Assembly (NCBI RefSeq): GCF_021266465.1
Contig: NZ_CP089848.1
Coordinates: 2,294,001-2,358,000, forward strand
Direction: 5' to 3'
Source: Paralcaligenes sp. KSB-10
GTDB taxonomy: Bacteria; Pseudomonadota; Gammaproteobacteria; Burkholderiales; Burkholderiaceae_B
DNA: 64,000 bases
Shown in pieces: positions 26,901 through 36,536 of this stretch; positions within the stretch are counted from its first letter, which is position 1, and the number at the start of each line of letters is the position of its first letter. The translations under genes and the position numbers were made by a program. The notes under the pieces are model-generated. The model made no database searches, was not told the origin of the DNA, and worked only from the letters and a program-made list of their open reading frames with translations.

Positions 26901-29661
26901 CACCAGCGCCATTGTGTACGAGGAAGAATCGCAGCGCGCCAAGGCGCTTGCCGAGCCGCAAGCCGCCTATGGCGACGGCAAGGGTACTCCGCTGCAAAGC
27001 CTGGTCGGCCGGCGCGGACGACGCAGCATCGATATCCTGAACGCGCGCGAACATAATCTGAAAGGAATCAATGTCTCGATCCCGCACGACACCTTCACTG
27101 TGATCACGGGCGTATCGGGCTCCGGCAAATCCACATTGGCCTTCGACATTCTGTTCAACGAAGGGCAGCGACGCTATCTGGAATCCCTCAATGCCTATGC
27201 CCGGGCCATAGTCCAGCCGGCCGGCAAGCCGGATGTCGACGCCATCTACGGTATTCCGCCCACAGTCGCCATAGAACAGCGCACCAGCCGCGGAGGCCGC
27301 AAATCGACCGTGGCGACCATGACGGAAATCCATCATTTCCTGCGCCTGCTCTACGTCAAGCTGGGCACACAGATGTGCCCGACCTGCCACGTTCCGGTCG
27401 AACCGCAAAAGCCCGAGCAAATCGTGGCCCAGCTGCTGCGCGACCACAAAGGCCAGCACCTGGGCATACTGGCGCCCCTGGTCGTGGCGCGCAAAGGCTA
27501 TTACACCGAGTTGGCCAAATGGGCGTCCGGCAAAGGGCATTCCCACTTGCGTGTCGATGGCGAATTCATACCCGTCGCGCCCTGGCCGCGCCTGGACCGC
27601 TACAAGGAACACACCATCGAGCTGCCGGTTGCCGACCTGCTGATCGACCCGGCCCAGGAGCCGGCGCTGCGCGAAGCCATACGCAGTGCGCTCGAGCATG
27701 GACATGGCAGCCTGAGCGTGCTGCTCGATCTCACCCGGGATACGCCCGCGCCGCTTGCCGACCGCCGCGCGGCGGGCCTGAACGGCGGCGGCAGCCAATT
27801 GCATTTTTCGGTCAAGCGCGCCTGCCCGAGCTGCGGCACCAGCTACCCCGAGCCCGACCCCCGCCTGTTCTCCTACAATTCCAAGCACGGATGGTGCACT
27901 GGCTGCTTCGGCACCGGGTTGCAACTGAGCGGCTTCGACGCCGAGCAGACGGGCGAGGAAACCGCCTGGAACGCCTGGTACGAAGGCGAAACCGAAACCT
28001 GCCAAAGCTGCAATGGCGAGCGCCTCAATCCACTGGCGCGGGCCTTCCGCTGGCACGACCGCTCCATCGCCGAACTGGCCGCGCTGCCGGTCTCCGACGC
28101 CCAGACCTTTTTCACCGGCCTGGTCAGTCACGGACGCGAAGCCGAGATCGCACGCGATATCCTTACCGAAATCCGCGGACGGCTCAATTTCATGCAGGAA
28201 GTCGGGCTGGGCTATCTGGCGCTGGATCGCGCCGCGCCCACCCTCTCGGGCGGAGAAGCGCAACGCATCCGCCTGGCCGCGCAACTGGGCTCCAATCTGC
28301 AGGGCGTATGCTATGTGCTGGACGAGCCGACCATAGGCCTGCATTCGCGCGACAACCAGATCCTGCTGAACGCCCTGGCCAGGCTGGAGGGCAACGGCAA
28401 TACTCTGGTGGTCGTCGAACATGATGAAGACACCATACGCCGCGCCTCGCACATCATCGACATCGGACCCGGCGCGGGCGTCCGCGGCGGCAGGGTCGTG
28501 GCGCAAGGCACCGCACAAGACCTGATCGACAATCCCGAATCGATCACCGGCCGATACCTGAAGCACCCTCTGCATCATCCGCTGCAGGCCCGGCGGGCGG
28601 TGGACAGGCAGACACCCATGCTGGAGATCGTCGGCGCCCACCTGCACAATCTGCATAATGTGCGGGCCCGCATCCCGGTGGGCCGTTTGAGTGCAATCAC
28701 CGGCGTATCCGGGTCAGGCAAATCCACCCTGGCGCGCGAGGTGCTGCTCGAGAATCTTGCCCACGCCGTGTCCCTGCGCAAAGCGCCGACGTGGCAAGGC
28801 TGCACCGGCATCACCGGCTGGGAGCAGATCGACCGGGTGCTTGAAGTCGACCAGACTCCTATAGGGAAGACACCGCGCTCGTGCCCGGCCACTTACGTCG
28901 GCTTCTGGAACGATGTGCGCAAACTATTTGCCGATACGCGCGAGGCGCGCATACGCGGCTGGAGCACAGCTCGTTTTTCCTTCAATACCGGCGAAGGACG
29001 CTGCCCGATCTGCGAGGGTCAAGGCCTGCGGACCCTGGAAATGAGCTTCCTGCCCGATGTCAAGGTACCTTGCGATGCCTGCGGCGGCGAGCGATTCAAT
29101 CGCGATACGCTCAATGTCACGCTACGCGAGAAAAGCGCCGGAGAAGTCCTCAAGCTCGAAGTCGACGAAGCGATCGGCTATTTTGCGGCTCACCCCAAAA
29201 TCGCGCGCCCCTTGCAATTGATGCAGGACGTCGGGCTGGGCTACCTGACGCTGGGCCAGCCCTCGCCTACCCTGTCGGGCGGAGAGGCTCAGCGCATCAA
29301 GCTGGTGACCGAACTCGTCAAGGCGCATCTTACCGAAGGCGTCATCAAGACCGGGCGCGCCTCGCGGATTCCGCACACGCTGTATGTGCTGGACGAACCG
29401 ACGGTGGGCCTGTCCATGGCAGATGTGGAAAAGCTCATACACGTGCTGCACCGGCTGGTCGACGCCGGCAACACAGTCGTCGTGATCGAACACAACCTGG
29501 ATGTAATCGCCGAAGCCGACTGGGTACTGGATATGGGCCCCGAGGGTGGAAACGGCGGAGGCCGTGTCGTGGCGGAAGGCTCGCCGGAACAGGTCATTGC
29601 ACGCAAACAGACGTCACACACTGGCGCCGTGCTCGACACATTCATGGAAGCCGCCCGCTGA
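23944..29661 (+). CDS. uvrA: Double-length UvrA-type excision repair ATPase
   Basis: 1905 residues, two complete UvrA protomers fused head to tail (about 1-1000 and 1035-1905). Four Walker A loops are intact (GVSGSGKSSLAFD, GVSGSGKSTLIQD, GVSGSGKSTLAFD, GVSGSGKSTLARE), as are four LSGGE signatures (TLSGGEVQRINL, TLSGGEAQRLKL, TLSGGEAQRIRL, TLSGGEAQRIKL) and four Walker B sites (LDEPSIGLH, FDEPTTGLH, LDEPTIGLH, LDEPTVGLS). Both halves have UvrA zinc modules (CAHCNIEY...CESC, CPTCGGTG...CPDC; CPSCGTSY...CTGC, CPICEGQG...CDAC). Normal UvrA is about 940 residues and works as a dimer; this is a covalent dimer. The stop overlaps pabB (TGATG). Confidence 0.93.
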   Translation: MSSQIRIIGARQNNLKNLDVSINTGELLVLTGVSGSGKSSLAFDTLYAEGQRRYVETFSPYARQFLDRMDKPQVERIEGILPAIAIDQVNPVRNSRSTVGTMTELNDHLKLMYARMSRLYCQCCAAEVQRDSAESIQRHLALRSDLHQARMVVAFPVVIPANFTEEEVRGFLEQQGYTRIHHEETITRTVPAAAKGKGKGRRSDKTEKLRVLHVTQDRFRYANAETARVMEALDAALKQGDGHLAIHTTNDGSEDETVLRFSNRLHCAHCNIEYSPTLPSTFSFNSPLGACESCRGFGRVMGIDYGLVVPDEKKTLNEGAVKPWQTASYKECQLEMERYAPAAGVRLSVPWKDLREDEKNWVINGTADWKGGQNAWKTQWYGAQRFFDWLESRAYKMHVRVLLSKYRSYTPCPACGGSRLKPDATLWRLGDAKGRADDPYPRFMPVHAQWTREQLNALPGLGIHDLMRLPIAQVQQFFADIHFGTALDAAVDLLLGEVRTRLKFLCDVGLGYLSLDRQSRTLSGGEVQRINLTTALGTSLVNTLFVLDEPSIGLHPRDMHRVVEVMHRLRANGNTLVVVEHDPQVMIAADRILDIGPGPGERGGQIVFDGTPDQLRNADTLTGNYLGSRLRVEAPRPMPVAANTPRLVLDGVNANNLKQVTIEIPLGRLVCVTGVSGSGKSTLIQDVLYPAILKHMGKPTEPPGAYAHLLGVEQIADVVMVNQTPIGKTARSNPASYVGAFDAIRKLFAQAAVSKERGYTPGTFSFNSGDGRCPTCGGTGFEHVEMQFLSDVYLRCPDCDGKRFRPEILEVRVEHLGRSASIDQVLEMTVHEALEFFSGLRDVQTGLAPLADVGLEYVRLGQPVPTLSGGEAQRLKLAGHLAAAARSGISSAKVAKKGSLFLFDEPTTGLHFDDVARLMRAFRKLLAAGHSLLVIEHNLDVIRAADWLIDLGPEGGDAGGQVVGFGTPGDLTGNALSHTGRALLAYTSAIVYEEESQRAKALAEPQAAYGDGKGTPLQSLVGRRGRRSIDILNAREHNLKGINVSIPHDTFTVITGVSGSGKSTLAFDILFNEGQRRYLESLNAYARAIVQPAGKPDVDAIYGIPPTVAIEQRTSRGGRKSTVATMTEIHHFLRLLYVKLGTQMCPTCHVPVEPQKPEQIVAQLLRDHKGQHLGILAPLVVARKGYYTELAKWASGKGHSHLRVDGEFIPVAPWPRLDRYKEHTIELPVADLLIDPAQEPALREAIRSALEHGHGSLSVLLDLTRDTPAPLADRRAAGLNGGGSQLHFSVKRACPSCGTSYPEPDPRLFSYNSKHGWCTGCFGTGLQLSGFDAEQTGEETAWNAWYEGETETCQSCNGERLNPLARAFRWHDRSIAELAALPVSDAQTFFTGLVSHGREAEIARDILTEIRGRLNFMQEVGLGYLALDRAAPTLSGGEAQRIRLAAQLGSNLQGVCYVLDEPTIGLHSRDNQILLNALARLEGNGNTLVVVEHDEDTIRRASHIIDIGPGAGVRGGRVVAQGTAQDLIDNPESITGRYLKHPLHHPLQARRAVDRQTPMLEIVGAHLHNLHNVRARIPVGRLSAITGVSGSGKSTLAREVLLENLAHAVSLRKAPTWQGCTGITGWEQIDRVLEVDQTPIGKTPRSCPATYVGFWNDVRKLFADTREARIRGWSTARFSFNTGEGRCPICEGQGLRTLEMSFLPDVKVPCDACGGERFNRDTLNVTLREKSAGEVLKLEVDEAIGYFAAHPKIARPLQLMQDVGLGYLTLGQPSPTLSGGEAQRIKLVTELVKAHLTEGVIKTGRASRIPHTLYVLDEPTVGLSMADVEKLIHVLHRLVDAGNTVVVIEHNLDVIAEADWVLDMGPEGGNGGGRVVAEGSPEQVIARKQTSHTGAVLDTFMEAAR

Positions 29662-30926
29662 TGCTTTGCCGTTTTGAAGACCGCCTGTCGGGGCAGGCAA
29701 TTGAACTGGCGGGCTTCTGTGAACGCATCACCGCCCGCTCGGCAGCCAGCCTGCATATGGCCTTCGAACGCATTGCGGCGGCCCGGCAAAAGGGATATTG
29801 GGTGGCCCTGCTGCTGGATTACGAACTGGGAGAGTGGCTGGAGCCAAGCTTGTCGCCAAGCCTTTCAACCCAGGCCGGCCCGCCAGCGGGCGAAGATTGC
29901 GACAAGCCGCGCCTGACCGCGCTGGTCTACCGGCAAGCCAGACACGAGCCTGTATGGGGCAAGCCCGGCCAAGACTTGGCCGGGCTTGATATCCGCCCCC
30001 TGACCGCCAGGGCACACTATCTGGATAGCATACGCATCCTGCAAACCGGCATACGGCGCGGCGAGCTTTATCAGGCCAACTACACCTTTCCGATAGAAGT
30101 CAAAACCTCTGCTGCACCGCGCGCGGTGTACCAAAGCATTGCCGCCCGGCACCCGGCCGCGCATGCCGCCTACATCGAAGACGGTTCGCGCATCATCCTG
30201 TCGTTTTCGCCCGAACTGTTCGTGGCCGGCAAGGGCGCAACCCTGACAGTACGCCCCATGAAAGGGACCGCACCACGCCATGCCGATCCTGTCCTGGATA
30301 GGCACGCGGCGCAGGAACTGCTGCAAAGCGAAAAGAATCGCGCCGAAAACCTGATGATCGTCGACCTGTTGAGAAACGACCTGGGGCGGATCGCCACGCC
30401 GGGCTCGGTCAAGGTGGAAGCACTTTTTTCCCTTGAAGGCTATCCCTCGGTCTGGACTCTCACCTCGACCATTACCGCGCAGGCCCCTGGAAGAAGCCTG
30501 GAAGAACTGCTTCGCGCCCTCTTTCCCTGCGGGTCCATTACCGGCGCTCCAAAAATCGCCGCCATGAAAAAAATAAAAGAGCTCGAAAACACGCCTCGCG
30601 GAATTTACTGCGGCAGCCTGGGCTGGCTCGCGCCGGATGGCGATTTTTCCCTGAATGTCGCCATCCGCACCATCGAGATCAATGATGCGGGCGCCGGTAC
30701 GTTTGGCGTGGGCGGCGGTATCGTCCACGATTCAGAACCCGAGCTCGAATGGGAAGAATGCCTCTGGAAAGCGCGAGTGCTGCAAATCGGCGCACCAGGT
30801 GGCGCCATCGCCGACTCGACGTTGCGCAGTGGAATCGAGACCGCCGCAGAGCCAGACGCACGCGGCTGCCAGGCGGCTTTATTGGCCAACGCGCAGCCGC
30901 GATCCAGCTTGCCGACCCGCCAATGA
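29661..30926 (+). CDS. pabB: Aminodeoxychorismate synthase component I
   Basis: Makes 4-amino-4-deoxychorismate from chorismate and ammonia for folate synthesis, with PabA as glutaminase (not in the window). 421 residues with the chorismate-binding domain: GELYQANYTFPIEV, SFSPELFV, PMKGTAPRH, NLMIVDLLRNDLGRI, FPCGSITGAPKIAAM and a GVGGGIVHDSEPELEWEEC end. The start ATG at 29661 overlaps the uvrA stop by one base and the last four bases overlap the pabC start (ATGA), so all three are translationally coupled. Confidence 0.93.
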   Translation: MLCRFEDRLSGQAIELAGFCERITARSAASLHMAFERIAAARQKGYWVALLLDYELGEWLEPSLSPSLSTQAGPPAGEDCDKPRLTALVYRQARHEPVWGKPGQDLAGLDIRPLTARAHYLDSIRILQTGIRRGELYQANYTFPIEVKTSAAPRAVYQSIAARHPAAHAAYIEDGSRIILSFSPELFVAGKGATLTVRPMKGTAPRHADPVLDRHAAQELLQSEKNRAENLMIVDLLRNDLGRIATPGSVKVEALFSLEGYPSVWTLTSTITAQAPGRSLEELLRALFPCGSITGAPKIAAMKKIKELENTPRGIYCGSLGWLAPDGDFSLNVAIRTIEINDAGAGTFGVGGGIVHDSEPELEWEECLWKARVLQIGAPGGAIADSTLRSGIETAAEPDARGCQAALLANAQPRSSLPTRQ

Positions 30927-31558
30927 CCGCGTCCTCCGTCCAGCTTATTGAAACCATGCGCGTTGAGCCCGGGCGCATCATCCCCTTGTTGTCCGGGCAT
31001 AGCCGGCGCCTGCGGGCATCTTGCGCGGCCCTGGGTCACGCCTGGCCCGGCGAGCCGCTGTTCCAGGCCATAGGACATCATGTGGCGGGGCTCGATGCCG
31101 CTCACAGCTACCGTTTGCGCCTGCTGCTGGACCCGAACGGGCATTATTCGCTGGAATCGACCGTTTTGGCCATTACACTCCCGCCGGTTCGGCTGCATCT
31201 CAGCCCGATGGCCCTGGAGGCCGACGCATTCTGGCTGCAACACAAAACCACGCACCGCCCCTGGTACGCCGGCGCCCAGGACTGGCTGGCGCAATACCCG
31301 CAGTTTTTCGATGTGGTGTTTTGCAACCGGAATGATGAAGTCTGCGAAGGCAGCCGCAGCAATCTGTACATTCAGAATGCCGCGGGCGCCTGGCTGACGC
31401 CGCCGCTGGCGTGCGGGCTGTTGCCCGGAGTGCAGCGTCAGGCGCTACTCGATGACGGCCTTGTCCGGGAGGCCAGGATCACCCGTCGCGACTTGCTTGC
31501 TGCCAAGGCGATCCGCATCTCCAACGCACTGCGCGGCTGGCTGGACGCGACGCTGTAA
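30923..31558 (+). CDS. pabC: Aminodeoxychorismate lyase-type class IV PLP enzyme
   Basis: 211-residue fold-type IV PLP enzyme, expected to eliminate pyruvate from aminodeoxychorismate to yield 4-aminobenzoate. Visible features are the candidate PLP lysine in LQHKTTHRPWY, the FCNRNDEVCEGSRSNLYI cofactor-binding segment, and GLLPGVQRQALLDDGLVREA. It is shorter than E. coli PabC (269). The ATG at 30923 overlaps the pabB stop and is preferred to upstream in-frame starts inside pabB. Pairing with pabB supports the assignment. Confidence 0.88.
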   Translation: MTASSVQLIETMRVEPGRIIPLLSGHSRRLRASCAALGHAWPGEPLFQAIGHHVAGLDAAHSYRLRLLLDPNGHYSLESTVLAITLPPVRLHLSPMALEADAFWLQHKTTHRPWYAGAQDWLAQYPQFFDVVFCNRNDEVCEGSRSNLYIQNAAGAWLTPPLACGLLPGVQRQALLDDGLVREARITRRDLLAAKAIRISNALRGWLDATL

Positions 31559-31559
31559 T

Positions 31560-32438
31560 TCACGCCGGAAAGCGTCCCTCGATCACATAGTGCATGGCCT
31601 CGCTGGCCGCGGCCAGACCCATGGCAGCCGTCACGGTTACCAGGGAGCCATAACCGGCGCACGACAAACCCTGCAGCCCTTGTCCAGATACCTCGGAGCC
31701 TGAGGGCATACCGGCAGTCAACGCCGGCGCGTTTTCTGCCGCCACACTCCGCTCCCGGTCCTGCCATGCGTCGGGCAAGCGCGCGGCCTGATCGAACCAT
31801 AGAGTCCTGATACCCATTTTCGGCACTCGCTTGCGCGGTTTGCCCGCCTGATCCGACGCCTTGGGATAGCCATGCTGGCGCCGCAGGCTGTTGCGCAGCT
31901 TGGACAACAGGGCATCGTTCAGGGATTGCGCCAGGTCGCTCGCGCGCAAACTCAGTGGATTGGTCTTGCCTCCCGCCCCGCCGCACACCACAATCGGCAT
32001 GCGCCGGGTCCGGGCTTCGAGAATCATGGCGATCTTGGCACTGGCTTGATCGGTGCAGTCGACCAACAGGCTCAGATCCTGCGGCAAGACTCCATGCACG
32101 TTCTCCGGGGTCACGAAATCGTCCACCAGATTCACGCGACATCCCGGATTGATCCCGTATACGCGGCGCGCCATGGCCTCGATCTTGGATACCCCCAGGG
32201 TTTCGGTCAAGGCATGCAACTGGCGATTGATATTCGATTCGGCGATATGGTCCAGGTCGATCAGAGTCAGTGCCCCCACACCCGAGCGCGCCAGCGCCTC
32301 GACGCACCAGGACCCAACTCCACCGATCCCGGCCACGGCAATATGCGTGCCCGCCAGCCTCTCTTGCGCAGGCCGGCCGTACAGTCGTTCAAGGCCGCCA
32401 AAGCGGCGGTCTGTGTCGATAAAAGAAGTTTCGGACAT
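31560..32438 (-). CDS. tcdA: tRNA threonylcarbamoyladenosine dehydratase (TcdA/CsdL-like)
   Basis: E1-like ThiF/MoeB-family enzyme that cyclises t6A37 in tRNA to ct6A using ATP. 292 residues with VAGIGGVGSWCVEALARSG (nucleotide loop), TLIDLDHIAESNINRQ, LLVDCTDQASAKIAM and a C-terminal SCAGYGSLVTVTAAMGL. I chose the ATG at 32438, which begins MSETSFIDTDRRFGGLERLYG; the frame runs further to 32570. It converges on pabC with one base between. Confidence 0.9.
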   Translation of the reverse strand: MSETSFIDTDRRFGGLERLYGRPAQERLAGTHIAVAGIGGVGSWCVEALARSGVGALTLIDLDHIAESNINRQLHALTETLGVSKIEAMARRVYGINPGCRVNLVDDFVTPENVHGVLPQDLSLLVDCTDQASAKIAMILEARTRRMPIVVCGGAGGKTNPLSLRASDLAQSLNDALLSKLRNSLRRQHGYPKASDQAGKPRKRVPKMGIRTLWFDQAARLPDAWQDRERSVAAENAPALTAGMPSGSEVSGQGLQGLSCAGYGSLVTVTAAMGLAAASEAMHYVIEGRFPA

Positions 32439-32601
32439 TGCGGGCACGTAAAAAAACAGGACGACTCGGGCAGGCAATATCCATGACCGACATTGCCGAC
32501 AAGCGCCAGTGTACACGCCGGCCGGCCGCGCTCCCGCGCGCCGGGCCCGGAGTGCTTTAAAATAGGGCAACGTCGCTCGCGACCCGTCCGATCATCACAA
32601 A

Positions 32602-33246
32602 GTGAATAGTCCAGCCGTTCTCAATCCCGCTCCTGTACGCAGAAGCTTCCGCCTGCTTACCGACGCCGAGCGCCAGGCCTCGCTGGACCATAGCCTGAGT
32701 CATTGGGCGCCCAGCCAGGACATCTGGGTATTCGGCTACGGCTCGCTGGTCTGGCGCCCCGAATTCGACTTTATCGAACGCCGCCTGGCTCTTCTCAATG
32801 GCTATCATCGTGCTTTATGCCTATGGTCGCGGGTCAACCGCGGCACGCCCGAGCAGCCGGGGCTGGTGTTCGGCCTGGACAAGGGCGGATCCTGCAAAGG
32901 CATGGCATTCCGGATCGCCGCAAACACCGTTCCGGCCACGCTGAAGGAACTCTGGAAGCGAGAAATGCCCAGCGGGGCCTATATTCCGAAATGGCTCAAC
33001 TGCCGTACCCGGCAAGGCACCATCCAGGCCCTGGCCTTTACCATGGATCGCGCCACCGATGCCTACGTCACCAATCTGTCCAAAGACCAGCTTATCGCCA
33101 TCGTGCAAAGGGCACACGGGCATTACGGTCCCTGCACCGAATATGTGCTTGAAACAGCGCAAGCACTCAGGCTTGCGGGCATTCGCGACAAAAAACTCGA
33201 GGCGGTCGCCTTGCACCTGCAAAGCAGTGTGGCCCGGAACGGGTAA
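32602..33246 (+). CDS. ChaC-family gamma-glutamylcyclotransferase
   Basis: 214 residues. Cleaves the gamma-glutamyl bond of glutathione giving 5-oxoproline and Cys-Gly. The family GYGSL motif is present ([15 protein letters not shown]) with the [17 protein letters not shown] stretch and a catalytic glutamate in [11 protein letters not shown]. The start is a GTG at 32602 with weak ribosome binding site; a TTTAAAAT -10-like box lies about 40 bases upstream. pdxH follows 32 bases after the stop. ggt, another glutathione-degrading enzyme, lies a few kb away. Confidence 0.88.
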   Translation: MNSPAVLNPAPVRRSFRLLTDAERQASLDHSLSHWAPSQDIWVFGYGSLVWRPEFDFIERRLALLNGYHRALCLWSRVNRGTPEQPGLVFGLDKGGSCKGMAFRIAANTVPATLKELWKREMPSGAYIPKWLNCRTRQGTIQALAFTMDRATDAYVTNLSKDQLIAIVQRAHGHYGPCTEYVLETAQALRLAGIRDKKLEAVALHLQSSVARNG

Positions 33247-33278
33247 ACTCACACTCTGACCTCCTCTTTTTTACACCT

Positions 33279-33911
33279 ATGTCTGTCGCCGATATACGTC
33301 AAAGTTACGAAAAAAATGTGCTGCTCGAAGCGTCGCTGGCATCCACGCCCTTCGACCAGTTTGCCTTGTGGTTCGATGAAGCCCTCAAGGCCAAGGTCGT
33401 CGAACCCAACGCCATGACGCTGGCAACCAGCACCCTGAGCGGCCGTCCATCGGCCCGTACGGTGCTGTTAAAAGGCTTCGACGAGCGCGGGTTCGTCTTT
33501 TTCACCAACTACGAATCCCGCAAAGGCGAAGAGCTCGCACAAAACCCCTGCGCCAGCTTGCTGTTTTTCTGGCCGGCGCTGGAGCGCCAAGTCAGGCTGG
33601 AAGGGTCGATCGAGAAAATTTCAGCCCAAGACTCCGATGAGTACTACAACAGCCGCCCCCTGGGATCGCGCATAGGCGCCTGGGTGTCCCCGCAAAGCCG
33701 CCCCATCAGCCTGCAAGAGCTCGAAGCACGCACGCAAGCCCTGACCGAGTCACTGGGCGCGCATCCCGCACGGCCGCCGCACTGGGGCGGTTATCGGCTC
33801 AGGCCAGACTATGCCGAATTCTGGCAAGGCCGGCCCTCGCGCCTGCACGACCGCCTGGTATTTCAATTAAACGATCAGAACCAGTGGGTCAGCACCCGGC
33901 TGGCTCCCTGA
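33279..33911 (+). CDS. pdxH: Pyridoxamine 5'-phosphate oxidase
   Basis: FMN-dependent oxidase making pyridoxal phosphate from PNP or PMP. The 210-residue length is typical. Motifs: [38 protein letters not shown] (FMN binding), [12 protein letters not shown] and the C-terminal signature [24 protein letters not shown]. It is co-directional with chaC upstream and a flavin reductase 27 bases downstream. Confidence 0.96.
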   Translation: MSVADIRQSYEKNVLLEASLASTPFDQFALWFDEALKAKVVEPNAMTLATSTLSGRPSARTVLLKGFDERGFVFFTNYESRKGEELAQNPCASLLFFWPALERQVRLEGSIEKISAQDSDEYYNSRPLGSRIGAWVSPQSRPISLQELEARTQALTESLGAHPARPPHWGGYRLRPDYAEFWQGRPSRLHDRLVFQLNDQNQWVSTRLAP

Positions 33912-33938
33912 CAGCTGTATTCCTGGCCCGCGTTGTCA

Positions 33939-34463
33939 ATGGTTGCTCAACTGCCCGATTTCGACTCACGATTCTTCCGCTCCGCCCTGGGCCGTTTCGC
34001 CACCGGGGTGACTGTCGTGACGGCAGAAACACGCGAGGAGCATACGCCCCTGGGCCTGACCATCAGCTCTTTCAATTCGGTCTCGCTGAATCCGCCGCTG
34101 GTGCTCTGGACCTTATCCAAAGCGGCTTCTTCATTGACTCACTTCCAGCAAATCGACCGCTACGTGATCCATGTCCTGGCGGCCCAGCAACTGCACCTGG
34201 CCAGGCAATTCTCCAAGGGCAGCCAGACGGACCGCTTCGAGGGAGTCTCGCTGACACGCGCGCCGCACGGTACCCTCATGCTGGACGACCCGCATTGCAC
34301 AGCCTGGTTCGAATGCCACAATCAAAGCCAGGTCGAGGCCGGCGACCATTTCATTTTTATCGGCCAGGTTGAACGCTGCCACCGCAGCTTCGGCCAGCCG
34401 CTGGTATATCATGCGGGCGACTTCGACCTGACTCCATCGAAAACCCCACTCTCGAACGCCTGA
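33939..34463 (+). CDS. Flavin reductase family protein
   Basis: 174-residue FMN-binding split-barrel protein, related to the reductase partners of two-component monooxygenases. Motifs: FRSALGRFATGVTVVT, GLTISSFNSVSLNPPLVLW and the C-terminal HFIFIGQVERCH. I chose the ATG at 33939 over the TTG at 33933. No dedicated oxygenase is adjacent. Function beyond flavin reduction is not determined. Confidence 0.85.
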   Translation: MVAQLPDFDSRFFRSALGRFATGVTVVTAETREEHTPLGLTISSFNSVSLNPPLVLWTLSKAASSLTHFQQIDRYVIHVLAAQQLHLARQFSKGSQTDRFEGVSLTRAPHGTLMLDDPHCTAWFECHNQSQVEAGDHFIFIGQVERCHRSFGQPLVYHAGDFDLTPSKTPLSNA

Positions 34464-34503
34464 CCGCGCGGGCTCATTCGCAATCATGAGGACGTATGAA
34501 TAA

Positions 34504-35637
34504 ATGGCTGTAGATATAGATTGTGTCGTACTGGGTGCGGGCGTCGTGGGCCTGGCCGTGGCCCGCGAACTGGCGCTTGCCGGACGCGAGGTGCTGCTTG
34601 TCGAAGCCGCGGAAGCCATCGGAACCGGCACGAGTTCACGCAACTCGGAAGTCATCCACGCCGGAATCTACTATCCGCAAAACAGCCTCAAGGCCAGATT
34701 ATGCGTGGCGGGCAAGCACAAGCTCTATGCTTATTGCGCCGAACGCGGCATACCGCACCGGCGCCTGGGCAAGCTCATTGTTGCGGCCGACCCGCAGCAA
34801 ACCCAAAGGCTGGCCCAGATCGCCGAACGGGCCGCGCTCAACGGCGTCGACGACCTGTACCAGATCAGCGGCGTCCAGGCCCGGGAACTGGAACCGGCAC
34901 TGTGCTGCGATGCGGCCCTGGTATCGCCATCCACCGGCATCATCGACAGTCATGCGCTGATGCTGACGCTGCAAGGCGACGCTGAAAACCACGGCACCCA
35001 GTGCGTTTTCCATACACGATTCAGCAGCGGCCGGATCCTGGATTCAGGCGAATTCCTGCTGCGCTTCGAGGGAGCCGAGGCCATGGAAATCACGGCACAC
35101 AGCGTTGTCAATGCCTGCGGCCTGTCGGCCCCCGCAATGGCGCGCAAACTTGTGGGCCAGCCGGCCGAACAGATACCGGACGCTTATTTCTGCAGGGGCA
35201 ACTACTTCACCCTGGCGGGCAAGGCGCCGTTTTCACGGCTTATCTATCCCATGCCCGATCATGCCGGCCTGGGCGTGCACCTGACGCTGGACCTGGGCGG
35301 CCAGGCCAAATTCGGTCCCGACACCGAATGGATAGAAAACGAAGACTACACGCTGGACGCGCGACGCGGCGATTCATTCTATGCCGCAGTCAGGCGCTAT
35401 TGGCCGGATCTGCCCGATGGGGCGCTAAATCCGGGATATACAGGCATACGGCCCAAGATTTCAGGCCCTCATTCACCAGCGGCCGATTTCGTGATTGCCG
35501 GCCCGGCAATCCACGGCGTACGCAATCTGGTCAACCTGTTCGGCATTGAATCGCCCGGCCTGACAGCCTGCCTCGCGATTGCCGAAGCGACCCGCGCGGC
35601 CCTGGGCGATCCCGCTACATCTGATCAAACACCATGA
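34504..35637 (+). CDS. FAD-dependent L-2-hydroxyglutarate oxidase-like protein
   Basis: 377-residue DAO-superfamily oxidoreductase. The N-terminal dinucleotide loop is [20 protein letters not shown], followed by [15 protein letters not shown], a segment strongly typical of the LhgO/YgaF group, and [19 protein letters not shown] near the C-terminus. Those enzymes oxidise L-2-hydroxyglutarate to 2-oxoglutarate and pass electrons to quinone. The last four bases overlap the purU start (ATGA). Confidence 0.87.
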   Translation: MAVDIDCVVLGAGVVGLAVARELALAGREVLLVEAAEAIGTGTSSRNSEVIHAGIYYPQNSLKARLCVAGKHKLYAYCAERGIPHRRLGKLIVAADPQQTQRLAQIAERAALNGVDDLYQISGVQARELEPALCCDAALVSPSTGIIDSHALMLTLQGDAENHGTQCVFHTRFSSGRILDSGEFLLRFEGAEAMEITAHSVVNACGLSAPAMARKLVGQPAEQIPDAYFCRGNYFTLAGKAPFSRLIYPMPDHAGLGVHLTLDLGGQAKFGPDTEWIENEDYTLDARRGDSFYAAVRRYWPDLPDGALNPGYTGIRPKISGPHSPAADFVIAGPAIHGVRNLVNLFGIESPGLTACLAIAEATRAALGDPATSDQTP

Positions 35638-36488
35638 CACGCTACGACTACATACTGACTCTCTCCTGCCCCGATCGCATCGGCATCGTCCACAGCGTCT
35701 CGAGCTGGCTGCTCAATCTGCACGGCAATATCATCGATGCGCAGCAGTTCGGCGACACTGAAACCCAGTGCTTCTTCCTGCGCGTGCACTTTACCTTGCC
35801 CCAAGCCATCGGCATAGGGGAACTGGAGCAGCGCTTCGCCCCCCTGGCCGAAAAATTCGACATGCAGGCCCAGCTCTACGACGCACAACGCAAGGCACGC
35901 CTGCTGATACTCGTCAGCCGCCAGGGGCATTGCCTGAACGATTTGCTGTTTCGCACCCACAGTGGGCAACTGCCGGTGGAAATAGCCGGCATCGTCTCGA
36001 ATCACAACGATTACGCGCCGTTGGCCGATTCATACAAGGTGCCTTTTTTCCATCTGCCGGTCAGCCCCGAAACCAAGCCGGTCCAGGAACAGCAAATTCT
36101 GCAACTGGTTGAACGCGAACGCATCGACCTGGTAGTGCTGGCTCGATACATGCAGATTCTGTCCCAGGATCTGTGCAAAGCACTGTCCGGCCGGGCCATC
36201 AATATCCACCACAGTTTCCTGCCCAGCTTCAAGGGTGCGCGCCCCTATCACCAGGCCCATGCGCGCGGCGTGAAGATCATTGGCGCCACGGCACACTACG
36301 TGACGGCCGATCTCGACGAAGGTCCGATCATCGAACAGGATATAGAGCGTGTCGACCATGCGATGAGCGCAAACGACCTGGCTCAGGTCGGCAGCGATGT
36401 CGAGTCGCTGGTGCTGGCACGCGCAGTGCGCGGCCATGTGGAACATCGCATTTTGCTCAACGGCCGCCGCACCGTCGTATTCCGCTAA
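35634..36488 (+). CDS. purU: Formyltetrahydrofolate deformylase
   Basis: Hydrolyses 10-formyl-THF to THF and formate. 284 residues: an N-terminal ACT-type regulatory domain (about 1-85, [20 protein letters not shown]) and a C-terminal formyltransferase-like domain with the Asn-His-Asp set in [20 protein letters not shown] and [14 protein letters not shown]. It overlaps the LhgO-like gene by four bases. The formate it makes can feed PurT, which is also encoded in this window. Confidence 0.95.
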   Translation: MTRYDYILTLSCPDRIGIVHSVSSWLLNLHGNIIDAQQFGDTETQCFFLRVHFTLPQAIGIGELEQRFAPLAEKFDMQAQLYDAQRKARLLILVSRQGHCLNDLLFRTHSGQLPVEIAGIVSNHNDYAPLADSYKVPFFHLPVSPETKPVQEQQILQLVERERIDLVVLARYMQILSQDLCKALSGRAINIHHSFLPSFKGARPYHQAHARGVKIIGATAHYVTADLDEGPIIEQDIERVDHAMSANDLAQVGSDVESLVLARAVRGHVEHRILLNGRRTVVFR

Positions 36489-36494
36489 GCTGCG

Positions 36495-36530
36495 GGCGGG
36501 CGCAAAGGGCGCCCCTTGTGGTCGCCCGCC
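36495..36530. terminator. Hairpin between convergent purU and ggt
   Basis: GGCGGGCG (36495-36502) pairs with CGCCCGCC (36523-36530) around a 20-base loop that can itself fold by its GC ends. It fills the short convergent gap. No T-run follows on either strand, so termination is possible but unproven. Confidence 0.35.
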
Positions 36531-36536
36531 GTATAG

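Noticed and set aside
25558-28656. Very long minus-strand frame opposite uvrA
   Set aside because: High GC in the third position of uvrA keeps the opposite frame open; no protein features.
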